A stretch of DNA of 23,334 nt from Oscillospiraceae bacterium (GTDB lineage: Bacteria > Bacillota > Clostridia > Oscillospirales > Ruminococcaceae), in contig CAAGEB010000097.1 in assembly GCA_900768705.1 (NCBI GenBank), forward strand, positions 1-23,334, in the 5' to 3' direction. Position 1 is the first letter of the stretch. Every line of letters begins with the position of its first letter. The notes below the pieces were generated by a model. It worked only from the letters and a program-made list of their open reading frames with translations, did no database searches and was not told where the DNA came from. The position numbers and the translations under genes were made by a program. Below, one piece after another: positions 14,259 through 23,210 of the stretch.

Positions 14259-15401
14259 TCAGATTTCCACATCGGCGTCGTAGTCCACGCCGTCCACACC
14301 AAATCCGAAAAGCTCATAAAAGTCGTGCCAGTAGCCGTCCAGATCGGCACATTCCTTGATATTATCCTGATTAACCTTGTTCCAGAGCTTTTCAACCTCC
14401 TGCTGGACATCCGGACGCATTTCCAGTTCGTCCATACGGATTCTGCCCTCATCGTCAAGATTAAGCTTGTTTTCCGAAAGCTTTGCGAAAAGTCTGTACA
14501 TCTGTTCGATACAGCCCTCGTGAATGCCCTTTTCCTTCATAACCTTGAAAAGAATAGTCACATACAGCGGAACAATCGGAATAGCCGCTGAGGACTGGGT
14601 GATAAGAGCCTTATTTACGGAAATATACGCTTTCACGCCCTTATCGGTGATTTTCCTTGAGGAAGCCAGCAAATCTGCTTTCGCTCTTCCTATGCTGCCT
14701 TCAAAATACATAGGGTGGGTGATTTTCGGTCCGATGTAGGAGTAGGCTATGGTTTGTGCATTATCGGCAAGGGCGTCTGCGGCTTTCAGGGCGTCAATCC
14801 ACATTTCCCAGTCTTCGCCGCCCATAACCTTGACGGTCGCTTCGATTTCCTCCTCCGATGCGGGTTCAATGGTAACTTCGGAGATTGAGTTGTTGCGCAG
14901 ATCGATTGTCTTGTTTGTGTAGGGCTCGCCGGTGGTTTTGAGAACGCTCTTGTAAACGGTTTCGCCTACGGTTCTGCGGGGTGCCGCAAGGGAATATACC
15001 ACCATATCCACCTTGCCCAGGTCGGTTTTGATAAGGTCGATAGTCTGCTTTTTAATTTCGTCGGAATATGCGTCGCCGTTTATGGATTTTGCATACAAGC
15101 CCTCTTCGGCGGCGTATTTCTCAAAGGCCTTTGTGTTGTACCAGCCTGCGGTGCCTGTTTTCTTGCCGCCCTCTTTATCGAAGATAACTCCGATAGTTGC
15201 AGCCCCGCCGCCGAAGGCTGCGGCGATACGGGAAGCCAGACCGTAGCCCATCGAAGCTCCGATAACCAGTACTTTTTTGGGAGACGGGGATAATTTTCCC
15301 TGCTTTTTTACATAGTCAATCTGCGACTTTACCACAGCGTCACAGCCCACAGGATGAGCTGTGGTACAAATAAATCCCATTACCTTGGGTTTAACTATCA
15401 T
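14259..15401 (-). CDS. fabV: Trans-2-enoyl-CoA/ACP reductase (FabV/Ter family)
   Basis: The enzyme reduces the trans-2 double bond of enoyl-thioesters with NADH, in fatty-acid synthesis or in butyrate-type fermentation. The 380-aa protein begins MIVKPKVMGFICTTAHPVGC, diagnostic of FabV/Ter. It carries the NADH-binding GASMGYG (48-54) and the active-site Y-x8-K with Tyr232 and Lys241 in MYFEGSIGRAKADL. The C-terminal DYDADVEI is also typical. It is slightly shorter than the roughly 397-aa best-known members but has no visible gap in the catalytic core. AAGGAG precedes the ATG. It lies 68 bases after the CCA-adding enzyme gene in the same direction. Whether it acts on ACP or CoA substrates cannot be told from sequence. 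Confidence 0.94.
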   Translation of the reverse strand: MIVKPKVMGFICTTAHPVGCDAVVKSQIDYVKKQGKLSPSPKKVLVIGASMGYGLASRIAAAFGGGAATIGVIFDKEGGKKTGTAGWYNTKAFEKYAAEEGLYAKSINGDAYSDEIKKQTIDLIKTDLGKVDMVVYSLAAPRRTVGETVYKSVLKTTGEPYTNKTIDLRNNSISEVTIEPASEEEIEATVKVMGGEDWEMWIDALKAADALADNAQTIAYSYIGPKITHPMYFEGSIGRAKADLLASSRKITDKGVKAYISVNKALITQSSAAIPIVPLYVTILFKVMKEKGIHEGCIEQMYRLFAKLSENKLNLDDEGRIRMDELEMRPDVQQEVEKLWNKVNQDNIKECADLDGYWHDFYELFGFGVDGVDYDADVEI

Positions 15402-15469
15402 AACAATACTCCTTTTTTACATCAGGGAACCTCTAAGAACCCCATCAATGATTCCGTCTTATCTTCGGT

Positions 15470-16951
15470 TTATTTTTTTCGTCGTGAAAAAATCGGTTCC
15501 GAACGGCGTCCCTTTTTGAACTCCTCTTTCTGCTCCTTTGCCTTTCGGCGTTCCTCCTCAATCTGTGTCAGCTTGTTTTTGCTTTTCTCCGCAATATCCA
15601 ACAGCATAAGCCGGTTATTGAAGGAGGGCTTGTCAAGTACAATCTCAAACAGTGCGTCGAGGAGCTGTTCCGCTTCGGCGTCGGAGCTTACCAGCCTTCT
15701 GTCCAGAAGCTCCCGTTTTGTAACCGCAAGACGGCTTTTTTCGTAGCATTCTCCGGTTTCGATAATTTCATTAAGGGCGGCAAGGCTTTCCCTGAGTTCA
15801 ACCACCCGCTGGGTTTCGCTGTCGATTTTCTTTGCACGGCTGTCTGCAATTTCACACTGGAGAAGATTTCTCAGGTCGCTGACGCCAAGCTCTCTGATAA
15901 GTCCTTTCAGTTCCTTGCGGCTTCCGGGAATGGCGGCGTCGTGATGATACACCAGCCAGCTTATTTCCTCCGCCATATCCTTTGGGAAATTCAGCCGCCG
16001 CATAATGCCCTCTGCCAGAAGCCTGCCCCGCTCTGCATGACCCTTGAAATGCCCCGCTCCCTTTGAATCGATATACATACAATCAGGCTTTCCCAGATCA
16101 TGAAAAAGCATTGTGAAGCGTATCACCGGGTCGGGCAGGGCATAGCCCACCGACTTGCATATATGCGTCCAGACGCTGAAATCGTGGTGCTTTGAGCATT
16201 GTTCAAAATCGATACAGGGTTCGATTTCGGGAAGAACATATTTCAAAATATCGCTGTTGTTTTCCAATGCCCGTGCCGCAAATTTTCCCATAACAATACG
16301 CTGAAGCTCATTCCTTATGGAATCACTGTCCGCATATTCAAAGCAGGAAACATTCGCCCGCATACAATTCCGTGTGCGTTCTTCTATTTCATATTCGTCC
16401 TCGGCGCAGAAGCGAATTGCTTCCAGCAGGCGGGAGGGCTTTGTGGTAAAGCTTCTGCTCATATCATAAATTGTTTCGGCGGAGATTTTACCGCCGTTTT
16501 TGATATTCACCGAAACATTTTCTCCGATTGCCACAACCTGTCTGATTTCTCCGGTAAGGGCGGATTTTCCGTCATAGGGATCCACCAGACCGCTTTTTTC
16601 CGAATATGCGATAGCGTTCATGGAAAAACCTCGCCAGGCAAGATCTGTTTCCAGATCCTCGGCATAAATGACTCTGTTTCCGATAACCTCTTTACGGTAG
16701 GGGGAGATCTGAATTACCATTCCGAGAATAGTCACCAGTATTTCTCCTCTGTCCATTCCCTCGTCGGAAATACGATAATCACGGAATGTAAAGAGAATGT
16801 CGTTCACCGGGGCGTTTGTGACAATATCAAAATCTGCCGGTGATCGCCCGAGAATAAGCTCCCGCACACAGGCTCCCACTATATAAGCCTCAAAGCCTGC
16901 CTCTTCCAGACGGTTAAGAGCTTCCTTTACCTGATTAGGTAAGATTATCAC
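15470..16951 (-). CDS. cca: CCA tRNA nucleotidyltransferase with HD domain
   Basis: The enzyme adds or repairs the CCA end of tRNA. The 493-aa product has the class II nucleotidyltransferase head VGACVRELILGRSPADFDIV (residues 25-44) with metal-binding D40 and D42, and RGFSMNAIAY. The tRNA-binding segment PSRLLEAIRFCAE follows, then an HD phosphohydrolase-type domain (FHDLGKPDC, later LVYHHD). The C-terminus is very basic (…EEFKKGRRSEPIFSRRKK). The frame is open to 16996, but the promoter at 16985-17013 would start transcription near 16978. GGAG at 16961-16964 lies 9 bases before GTG 16951, so that is the chosen start; ATG 16966 is the alternative. Confidence 0.92.
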   Translation of the reverse strand: MIILPNQVKEALNRLEEAGFEAYIVGACVRELILGRSPADFDIVTNAPVNDILFTFRDYRISDEGMDRGEILVTILGMVIQISPYRKEVIGNRVIYAEDLETDLAWRGFSMNAIAYSEKSGLVDPYDGKSALTGEIRQVVAIGENVSVNIKNGGKISAETIYDMSRSFTTKPSRLLEAIRFCAEDEYEIEERTRNCMRANVSCFEYADSDSIRNELQRIVMGKFAARALENNSDILKYVLPEIEPCIDFEQCSKHHDFSVWTHICKSVGYALPDPVIRFTMLFHDLGKPDCMYIDSKGAGHFKGHAERGRLLAEGIMRRLNFPKDMAEEISWLVYHHDAAIPGSRKELKGLIRELGVSDLRNLLQCEIADSRAKKIDSETQRVVELRESLAALNEIIETGECYEKSRLAVTKRELLDRRLVSSDAEAEQLLDALFEIVLDKPSFNNRLMLLDIAEKSKNKLTQIEEERRKAKEQKEEFKKGRRSEPIFSRRKK

Positions 16952-16984
16952 TGTAATCAACTCCATTGAACATACTATATAGAT

Positions 16985-17013
16985 ATTATACAACAAAATG
17001 GAAAGATAATCAA
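16985..17013 (-). promoter_or_regulatory. Promoter of the CCA-adding enzyme gene
   Basis: On the minus strand TTGATT (17008-17013) and TATAAT (16985-16990) are 17 bases apart. It may also drive fabV and radA, which follow in the same direction. Confidence 0.72.
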
Positions 17014-17072
17014 GGGGGTAATGGGAATTACGGAAAGAGTATTGATAAGAGGGCGTTCTTTGTTCTATTGCA

Positions 17073-17090
17073 TTGTGCGGAATGCCGCAG
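17073..17090. repeat. Degenerate end of the GGCAATACCGCACA element
   Basis: ATTGTGCGGAATGCCGCAG resembles ATTGTGCGGTATTGCCGCAG at the right arm of the 14180-14236 palindrome, with one base missing and one changed. It lies between the rpmB terminator and the cca promoter. Confidence 0.4.
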
Positions 17091-17102
17091 GGTTATAACA
17101 GC

Positions 17103-17133
17103 CTAAAAACAAAAGCCCCGGTTCTCCGAGGCT
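17103..17133 (-). terminator. Rho-independent terminator of rpmB
   Basis: Read on the minus strand, AGCCTCGG-agaa-CCGGGGCT is followed by TTTGTTTTT. It lies about 22 bases after the rpmB stop. Confidence 0.8.
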
Positions 17134-17155
17134 CTGTCTTTAATTTTTTGCTGAA

Positions 17156-17344
17156 TCAGTCAGCTCTCTGAACAAGACCGGAACGCAGGCAGCGAGTGCA
17201 GGCATTTACTCTGCAGGGAGTGCCGTTAACGATCGCCTTTACCTTCTTAACATTCGGTTTATATGTTCTGTTGCTGCGTCTGTGAGAGTGGGAAACCTTG
17301 ATGCCGAAAGCCACGCTCTTGCCGCAAATATCACACTTAGCCAT
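17156..17344 (-). CDS. rpmB: Ribosomal protein bL28
   Basis: bL28 is a small protein of the 50S subunit. The 62-aa sequence begins MAKCDICGKSVAFGIKVSHS and ends CTRCLRSGLVQRAD. Both CxxC pairs are present, so this is the zinc-binding form. The basic middle (HRRSNRTYKPNVKKVKAIV) is typical. A GGAAGGATGG site precedes the ATG, and the gene has its own promoter and terminator, so it is monocistronic. Confidence 0.97.
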   Translation of the reverse strand: MAKCDICGKSVAFGIKVSHSHRRSNRTYKPNVKKVKAIVNGTPCRVNACTRCLRSGLVQRAD

Positions 17345-17390
17345 TTATAACACCATCCTTCCGATTAACTTTAACATTAACACAAAAGAT

Positions 17391-17419
17391 ATTATAACAG
17401 ATTTTGATTATAATTTCAA
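17391..17419 (-). promoter_or_regulatory. Sigma-A promoter of rpmB
   Basis: On the minus strand TTGAAA (17414-17419) and TATAAT (17391-17396) are spaced by 17 bases, about 40 bases before the start codon. Confidence 0.8.
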
Positions 17420-17504
17420 GTGGATTTTATCAAACTGATAAATTTTTGTGAATTGTGACAATAAGTTTGCCGAATTTGCACGATAATTCTGCTGTTTTCA
17501 CAAA

Positions 17505-18503
17505 TTACAGTACCACGAAACCTACTTTTTTCTGAACCTTCTGAAGTGTTTTGCGGGAAGCTCTGAATGCTTTTTCCGCACCCTTCTTCATACAATCCTC
17601 GATATATCCCTTGTCTGCGGAAATACGCTTGTATTCGGACTGCATTGGAGCCAGCATATCAGCAACCGATTCTCCCACTGCCAGCTTGAAATCGCCGTAG
17701 CCCTTGCCCTTGAATTCGGACTCAATTTCATCGAAGCTCTTTCCGGTGACTGCGGAGTAAATAGACATCAGATTGATTATTCCGTCCTTGCCTTCACGGG
17801 CGCAAATCTCCGATTCGCTGTCGGTGACTGCCCGCTTGAACTTGCGAATAACGGTGTCCTTATCGTCCAGAATCCATACGGAAGCGTTGGGGTTTTCGTC
17901 GGACTTGGACATTTTCTTAGTCGGCTCCTGAAGCGACATAACCTTTGCCGTTGTCTTTGTAATATAACCTTCGGGCATGGTGAAAACATCACCGTAAATA
18001 CCGTTGAAACGCTGAACAATGTTTCGTGCAAGCTCCAAATGCTGCGACTGGTCAACACCAACGGGAACCAGATCTGCCTGATAAAGCAGAATATCCGCAG
18101 CCATAAGCACGGGATAGGTGAACAAGCCTGCATTGATGTTGTCGGGGTGCTTTGCGGATTTGTCCTTGAACTGTGTCATTCGAGAAAGCTCTCCGAACTG
18201 GGTGTAGCAGGAAAGTATCCAGCTTAATTCTGCGTGATTGGGATTGTGACCCTGTACGAAAAGAGTGGATTTTTCGGGATCAAGTCCCATTGCAATAAGC
18301 AGGGCATAGCTTTCTTTAATCTGCGCACGGAGCTTTACCGGGTCCTGTCTTACCGTAATGGAGTGCAGATCCACAATGCTGTAGGTGCAGTCGTATTCGT
18401 CCTGAAGCTTTACCCAGTTCACCATTGCGCCGAGGTAGTTGCCCAGATGCGGCGTATTGGTGGGCTGAATTCCGCTGAAAATTTTCTTTTTCGGTTCTTC
18501 CAT
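17505..18503 (-). CDS. trpS: Tryptophanyl-tRNA synthetase
   Basis: TrpS charges tRNA-Trp with tryptophan. The 332-aa protein is a normal-length class I synthetase. The HIGH-equivalent TNTPHLGNYLG is at 15-25 and the KMSKS loop (TKKMSKSDENP) is near residue 195. GVDQSQHLELARNI, typical of this family, lies before it. The C-terminus (RKTLQKVQKKVGFVVL) matches family ends. AAAGGAAACC precedes the ATG. It is the last gene of a run with the aminotransferase and glycosyltransferase genes. The 69-base gap upstream is too short for a T-box leader, so tryptophan control by T-box at this position is unlikely. Confidence 0.96.
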   Translation of the reverse strand: MEEPKKKIFSGIQPTNTPHLGNYLGAMVNWVKLQDEYDCTYSIVDLHSITVRQDPVKLRAQIKESYALLIAMGLDPEKSTLFVQGHNPNHAELSWILSCYTQFGELSRMTQFKDKSAKHPDNINAGLFTYPVLMAADILLYQADLVPVGVDQSQHLELARNIVQRFNGIYGDVFTMPEGYITKTTAKVMSLQEPTKKMSKSDENPNASVWILDDKDTVIRKFKRAVTDSESEICAREGKDGIINLMSIYSAVTGKSFDEIESEFKGKGYGDFKLAVGESVADMLAPMQSEYKRISADKGYIEDCMKKGAEKAFRASRKTLQKVQKKVGFVVL

Positions 18504-18572
18504 AGTATGGTTTCCTTTCTGATATTCAACGATTGTGGCTTATACGCTCTGTTATTTTGCGTGAGAACCCGC

Positions 18573-19313
18573 TTAATCATTTCTCAGGTCGTAATAAAAT
18601 TCATCGGCTGCGGTGCGGTCTTTTCCTGTGAAAATCGCTTTTGTGAGCCTGCGGTTCTTAATAAGATACCAGTCGCCGAACTCGTCAAACTTTCTGCTTG
18701 AAGTGATAATCCGTGATTTTCTGAGAACGCCGTACTTTTTTCCGAGCTTCTCTCCGAGCTGTTTCAGCCGGATTGCAAAATCCATATCCTCAAGACTTAC
18801 CAGTGTTTCATCAAAGCCGCCGATCTGATCGAAATGCCGTTTCAGACACCAGAACATTCCGCACATAAGCGGAGCTTTCTGCTTTATCATAATCGGTGCG
18901 ACATTTGCTGCAACATACATCGCCGAAACCGCAATGCCGAGCGAATATCTGTCGAATGTTGAAATTGTGCCGCCGCCGATGTATTCTTTCGAGCGGAGCA
19001 TTTTGTAGATTTCAATAAGCGAGGTTTTTGTCATTCGGCTGTCTGCGTCAATCGTCACGAGAATTTTACCCTTTGCGAGTTTTGCGCCTGCGTTACGAAT
19101 TGCGGAAATGCACTTTTCATCATTTACGCACACCTGTGCGCCCATTTTCCTTGCAATAAGTGCGGTGTTGTCCGTGCAGCGGTTGCATACAACGATAACC
19201 TGCACCTGATTAGCGGGGATCTTTGCGAATTCTCTTGCCCTGTGAATTGCTTTAAGGCAAGCCCCGATGTACTTTTCTTCATTGTGCGCCGGTATTACAA
19301 CAGAAAAAAGCAT
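18573..19313 (-). CDS. GT2 family glycosyltransferase
   Basis: This 246-aa enzyme has a GT-A fold typical of family 2. It opens MLFSVVIPAHNEEKYIGACL, has a divalent-metal DAD motif (89-91 in VTIDADSRM) and a downstream acidic SLEDMDFAIRL that would hold the catalytic base. A weakly hydrophobic stretch (ISTFDRYSLGIAVSAMYVAANVAPIMI, about 120-146) may sit at the membrane surface. The sugar donor and acceptor cannot be predicted. GGAGAGGTGG precedes the ATG. The gap to the aminotransferase stop is 14 bases, so the two are likely co-transcribed, though no functional link is obvious. Confidence 0.86.
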   Translation of the reverse strand: MLFSVVIPAHNEEKYIGACLKAIHRAREFAKIPANQVQVIVVCNRCTDNTALIARKMGAQVCVNDEKCISAIRNAGAKLAKGKILVTIDADSRMTKTSLIEIYKMLRSKEYIGGGTISTFDRYSLGIAVSAMYVAANVAPIMIKQKAPLMCGMFWCLKRHFDQIGGFDETLVSLEDMDFAIRLKQLGEKLGKKYGVLRKSRIITSSRKFDEFGDWYLIKNRRLTKAIFTGKDRTAADEFYYDLRND

Positions 19314-19327
19314 ACCCCACCTCTCCG

Positions 19328-20515
19328 TTATTTAAGAAGCTCTTTCGCACATTTTCCGAGGATTTCGCAGCCCTTGTCAATCTGATCATCGGTGGGAGTG
19401 GAGAAGTTCAGGCGGAAGGAGTGGGAGACTGCATTTTCGTCGGCAATAAACGCATTTCCCGGAACCACCGCCACCTTTCGTTTGACAGCTTCGGTACAGA
19501 AAGCGTTCATATCGTATTTGTCGGGAAGCGTCGCCCAGATGAAAAGACCGCCCTGCGGCTTGGAAAATTCCACAAAATCCGGCATTTTTTCCTGTAGAGC
19601 GTCTGCCATGCGCTTATATTTATTGCGGTAAATTCCACGGAGCTTTTGCAGATGCTCGTCAAAATTCACGGTTGTAACAAAACGATAGGTGAGCATCTGC
19701 GCCCAGATGTTGGTGTGAACGGTACTGGTCTGCAAACCCACAACCGCTTTTCTGACGATTTCTTCATCGGCGCAGAGGTATCCCACACGCAGTCCGGGTG
19801 CAAGGGTTTTGGAGAAGGTTCCCGCATAAAGCACTATGCCGTCGTTATCCAGCTCCTTGAGACAAGGTACATCCTTTCCGTCAAAGCGCAAAGCACCGTA
19901 GGGGTTATCCTCCAGAATATAAACGCCGTATTTTTTCGCAAGGGCAAGAATTTCACGGCGGCGTTCCAAAGAAGTAGTTCTGCCGGTGGGGTTCTGGAAA
20001 TTGGGGATTATGTAAATGAATTTGGCTTTAGGGTTGTTTTTGAGAGCGGCTTCCAGCTTCTCAATATCCATACCCTCATCGTCTGTGGGAACGCCCGCAA
20101 GTTTAACTCCATAGCTTCTGAAAGCGTTCAGCGAACCGATAAAGGAAGGATCCTCGCAGATAACGGTATCGCCCTCGTTGCAGAGAATTTTCACTGTGGT
20201 TTCAATTGCCTGCTGTGCACCTGCGGTAACGACTGCCATATCGTTTGCGGCAAACATATTCTTGTCTGTCAGGTCTTGCTTTATCCATTCACGCAGGGGT
20301 GCATAGCCCTCCGTTACCGAGTACTGGAGAGCGTTTATCGGTTCCTCTGCAAAGATTTTTGCGGAAAGAGCGGAAATGGTTTCCGTGGGAAAAGCCTCCG
20401 GCGCAGGATTACCGGCGGCAAAGCTGATAACCTCCGGATCGGAGGTAAATTTCAGAATTTCACGGATTGCGGAGGGAGCAACTCCCGAAACCTTGTCCGA
20501 AAAGGGCTTTAACAT
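19328..20515 (-). CDS. PLP-dependent class I/II aminotransferase (LysN/MocR-like)
   Basis: This is a 395-aa fold-type I aminotransferase. Conserved blocks are SFAAGNPAPEAFP (near residue 33), LQYSVTEGYAPLREW, GAQQAIE, IYIIPNFQNPTGRTTS, EDNPYGALRF and TFSKTLAPGLRVGYL with the PLP lysine K236. The pattern fits the 2-aminoadipate/aromatic aminotransferase-like branch related to MocR C-terminal domains, without the DNA-binding part. The substrate is not predictable. The frame is open to 20560, but CGAGGTG marks ATG 20515. A good promoter lies at 20549-20577, so this is the first gene of the run that continues with the GT2 and trpS genes. Confidence 0.9.
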   Translation of the reverse strand: MLKPFSDKVSGVAPSAIREILKFTSDPEVISFAAGNPAPEAFPTETISALSAKIFAEEPINALQYSVTEGYAPLREWIKQDLTDKNMFAANDMAVVTAGAQQAIETTVKILCNEGDTVICEDPSFIGSLNAFRSYGVKLAGVPTDDEGMDIEKLEAALKNNPKAKFIYIIPNFQNPTGRTTSLERRREILALAKKYGVYILEDNPYGALRFDGKDVPCLKELDNDGIVLYAGTFSKTLAPGLRVGYLCADEEIVRKAVVGLQTSTVHTNIWAQMLTYRFVTTVNFDEHLQKLRGIYRNKYKRMADALQEKMPDFVEFSKPQGGLFIWATLPDKYDMNAFCTEAVKRKVAVVPGNAFIADENAVSHSFRLNFSTPTDDQIDKGCEILGKCAKELLK

Positions 20516-20548
20516 ACAATCACCTCGTAGTAATTCACATTTCCTCTT

Positions 20549-20577
20549 ATTATAACACAATAATACAAAAAAGTAAA
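20549..20577 (-). promoter_or_regulatory. Promoter of the aminotransferase gene
   Basis: On the minus strand TTTACT (20572-20577) and TATAAT (20549-20554) are spaced by 17 bases, about 34 bases before the start codon. Confidence 0.7.
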
Positions 20578-20643
20578 GAGTTTATCGCCGGTCTGAGAAA
20601 GGATTTTTTTAAAAAGTTGAAAGTTTTTCGCTGAAATTCTCCT

Positions 20644-20670
20644 ACAGTAAGCACAGGAGCGGGTTACTGT
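20644..20670 (-). terminator. Weak hairpin just after the zinc-ribbon gene
   Basis: ACAGTAA (20644-20650) pairs with TTACTGT (20664-20670), beginning 5 bases after the stop at 20675 on the minus strand. No T-run follows, so terminator function is doubtful. Confidence 0.25.
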
Positions 20671-20674
20671 TTGT

Positions 20675-21826
20675 TCACACCGACAGCTCTGCAATTTTTG
20701 CCTGAATTCTTTTATATTCGGGAGAAAGCAGGCTTGCACCTTTCTGTTTCAGATAAATTTCCGCATACAGTTTGTTGAAAAATAATCTGCCGCTGAAAAA
20801 ACGCTCCATTCTGCGGATTTGCGAAAAAGAATAAACCGTTGACAAAAACAGTATTTTTTCATGATCGGTGGAATTCTGCTCCAGCCCGCCCATCATAAGT
20901 AAGTCATAAATCGTGTTCAGCACGATTTTAACATCCTCGGGGGGATACATTCCGTTGGTGATTTCTTCGCACAAATCCACGGCGTCGTTGATGTGGGCGT
21001 CGTCCTTTGAGCGGAGCCATACCGCCCGATTATAGACATACAGCGCACGGCAGAGCGCCTCCTTCACACGGCGGTCGCAGTGACAGCGGATAACCAGCAG
21101 CATTCCGCGCCGAAGATTTTTGTCCGGTTCGGCGGGGCAGTTTCCCACGGCAAATCTGGTGGTTTCGTGGTCAAGACGGGCGGCGTCGGTAAAGGGAGCG
21201 TATTCCACATTCATACAGTGGGCGAAAATTTCTGCGGCGGTTTGTTTCAGCGCAGGAAAGCCTTTGACGGTTTTTTCAAAAAATCCCACTGTGTATGCGG
21301 GAGAAACATATCTGCCGCCCTTGGACAGAAACTTTTTCATTATATCCAGAATATATTCAAGGGCAGCACCGGCAATATTCCAATCCTGACGGGTACGGAT
21401 ACGGCTTATACATTCATCCAGATATCTTTCCCAGTTTTCAGTATCTTTAAGGCGGAGAATACCGGAAGTCATCAGACCGCACCGTGCTTCAAAATCCTCG
21501 GGATACCAGTCCAGCGCACGGGAAAACGCCTTGAAAGCTCCGGAAAAATCCCATTTCCCCAGATATTCCTGTGCCCTTGCCCGTTCCTTCTGACATTCGG
21601 AAAGCCCATAGCAAACGCTTTCGGCGTCGTCCTCGTCAATAAGCTCGGATAGGTCGGATTCCAGTTCGAATTCATCGGGAATTGAAGCCTTCAAACCGCT
21701 TAAAAGCTCATCACGGGCTTCGGAAAAGTATATGTGAGTTCCGCAGCAGCAGCAAAAGCCGGTGTCGAATTCGTCCTCCAGCATTATCATGCGCCTGCAC
21801 TTGGGACATACGCAGTATTGAAGCAT
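20675..21826 (-). CDS. Zinc-ribbon protein with TPR-like helical region
   Basis: This is a 383-aa hypothetical protein. The N-terminus carries a zinc ribbon: CVCPKCRRM pairs with GFCCCCGTH. An acidic linker follows, then a TPR-like motif, AQEYLGKWDFSGAFKAFSRA followed by LDWYPEDFEA (about 88-120). The rest is predicted helical with no membrane span. I do not know its function; such proteins are probably scaffolds or regulators. ATG 21826 is chosen because the ribbon begins there, although only a weak GTGGTGA precedes it. Upstream extension to 21925 would overlap ung. It follows ung in the same direction with a 70-base gap containing a small hairpin. Confidence 0.76.
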   Translation of the reverse strand: MLQYCVCPKCRRMIMLEDEFDTGFCCCCGTHIYFSEARDELLSGLKASIPDEFELESDLSELIDEDDAESVCYGLSECQKERARAQEYLGKWDFSGAFKAFSRALDWYPEDFEARCGLMTSGILRLKDTENWERYLDECISRIRTRQDWNIAGAALEYILDIMKKFLSKGGRYVSPAYTVGFFEKTVKGFPALKQTAAEIFAHCMNVEYAPFTDAARLDHETTRFAVGNCPAEPDKNLRRGMLLVIRCHCDRRVKEALCRALYVYNRAVWLRSKDDAHINDAVDLCEEITNGMYPPEDVKIVLNTIYDLLMMGGLEQNSTDHEKILFLSTVYSFSQIRRMERFFSGRLFFNKLYAEIYLKQKGASLLSPEYKRIQAKIAELSV

Positions 21827-21896
21827 AGTAATCACCACACAATATATCGGAATAAGCTGCAGAGCCGATAAAGCAGCTTTTCGGCTATGTGAAATA

Positions 21897-22565
21897 TCAG
21901 TCAATTGTCCAGTCAATCGGCTCAATGCCGTTGGCAGTCAGGAATTCGTTGGCTTTTATGAAATGCCCGCAGCCAAAAAAGCCGTTGTAAGCGGAAAGGG
22001 GGCTTGGGTGGGCGCATTGAAGCACCAGATGCTTTGGGTTGGTAACAAGTCTTGCCTTGGCACGGGCATTGCCGCCCCAGAGCAGGAAAACAATCGGTTT
22101 TTCGCGCTGATTAAGCAGTTCGATAACCCGGTCGGTGAAAAATTCCCAGCCCATTCCCTTGTGGGAATTTGCCTGCCCCTCCCGTACGGTGAGTACGGTG
22201 TTAAGGAGAAGAACGCCGCTTTTTGCCCACTTGGTAAGTTCTCCATGATTGGGGGCGGGTATTCCCAGCTCGGAGTTGATTTCCTTGAAAATATTCTGGA
22301 GAGAGGGCGGCGGGGGAGTGCCTTTTCGGACGGAAAAGCACATACCGTGCGCCTGACCTTCTCCATGGTAAGGGTCCTGACCGATAATAACCGCCTTGAC
22401 ATCGCTGTACGAGGTATACCGCAGGGCGTTGAAAATGTCGTTCATCGGCGGGAAGATTTTCCGGGTGTTATACTCGGAAATGAGAAATTTCCGCAGCTTT
22501 AAGTAGTATTCTTTCTTAAATTCCGGGGCGAGAAGCTCGTCCCACTCGTTGCCTATGTTGACCAT
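21897..22565 (-). CDS. ung: Uracil-DNA glycosylase, family 1
   Basis: Ung removes uracil from DNA as the first step of base-excision repair. The 222-aa protein has the water-activating motif GQDPYH (62-67, catalytic Asp64) and the DNA-contact loop HPSPLSA (near 186-192). LLLNTVLTV and FLLWGGNA complete the family pattern. Length is normal. GAGGATAAAT precedes the ATG. Only 17 bases separate it from the flavin reductase stop, so the two are co-transcribed. Confidence 0.97.
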   Translation of the reverse strand: MVNIGNEWDELLAPEFKKEYYLKLRKFLISEYNTRKIFPPMNDIFNALRYTSYSDVKAVIIGQDPYHGEGQAHGMCFSVRKGTPPPPSLQNIFKEINSELGIPAPNHGELTKWAKSGVLLLNTVLTVREGQANSHKGMGWEFFTDRVIELLNQREKPIVFLLWGGNARAKARLVTNPKHLVLQCAHPSPLSAYNGFFGCGHFIKANEFLTANGIEPIDWTID

Positions 22566-22582
22566 ATTTATCCTCGCAGCGG

Positions 22583-23191
22583 TTATTTGTTCTTTTTCTT
22601 CTTCGGGTTTTTCATATTTACCTGCTTTTCCCGTTTCTGCTTGCAGGAGAAACCGAAGGTTCCTATTTTCTTGCCAAGGGCAAAATAGGTGCCGTGAGCA
22701 TAGGTGAGAAGCCCTGCCTGCTCGATTTTCAGACGACCCTTTTCATCAATAAGCTCCTTGTCTATATTCACCGAAACAATGTCGGCGATGAACATATCAT
22801 GAGAACCCTGAGGCTTTATTTCGCATACCTTACATTCCAGAGTGATTTTGCTTTGAGCAATCTGCGGAGCGGAAATATTGGTGCAGGGCAGGGGAGTGAG
22901 GTGGCGTTTTGCCAGCTTATCTTCGGTTTTTCCGGTTTTTATGCCGCAGTAATCCAGAGATTTTACAAAAGAGGAGGGGAGCATATTTACTGCGAATTCC
23001 CCTGTTTTTTTGATTATGCCGTAAGAATTCCGCTCGGGACGAACGGAAATGTAAAGCCGAGGAGGATCCGAACTGATAATTCCTGTCCACGCAACCGTAA
23101 GGGCGGTGGGCTTTTCCACGGTTCCGCAGGATACCAGCACAGCAGGTACGGGAGCAAGCAGCGTACCGCCTTTCCATGTAATTTTTTCCAT
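22583..23191 (-). CDS. Flavin reductase family (flavoredoxin-like) protein
   Basis: This 202-aa FMN-binding protein belongs to the flavin reductase-like split-barrel family. Conserved parts are WKGGTLLAPVPAVLVSCG at the N-terminus, the FMN-contact TVAWTGIISSDPPRLYISVR with PERNSYGII, and the core FAVNMLPSSFVKSLDYCG. AHGTYFALGKKIGTFGFS closes the domain. The last roughly 25 residues are highly basic (…NMKNPKKKKNK) and beyond the domain. The likely role is NAD(P)H-flavin or flavin-dependent electron transfer; the partner is unknown. ATG 23191 is preferred to GTG 23200 because GAGGTG overlaps that GTG. It is the first gene of the run leading to ung. Confidence 0.9.
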   Translation of the reverse strand: MEKITWKGGTLLAPVPAVLVSCGTVEKPTALTVAWTGIISSDPPRLYISVRPERNSYGIIKKTGEFAVNMLPSSFVKSLDYCGIKTGKTEDKLAKRHLTPLPCTNISAPQIAQSKITLECKVCEIKPQGSHDMFIADIVSVNIDKELIDEKGRLKIEQAGLLTYAHGTYFALGKKIGTFGFSCKQKREKQVNMKNPKKKKNK

Positions 23192-23210
23192 AATTGTCAC
23201 CTCAATAAAA

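Noticed and set aside
18504..18572. T-box leader for trpS
   Set aside because: The gap is only 69 bases and shows no specifier or antiterminator pattern.
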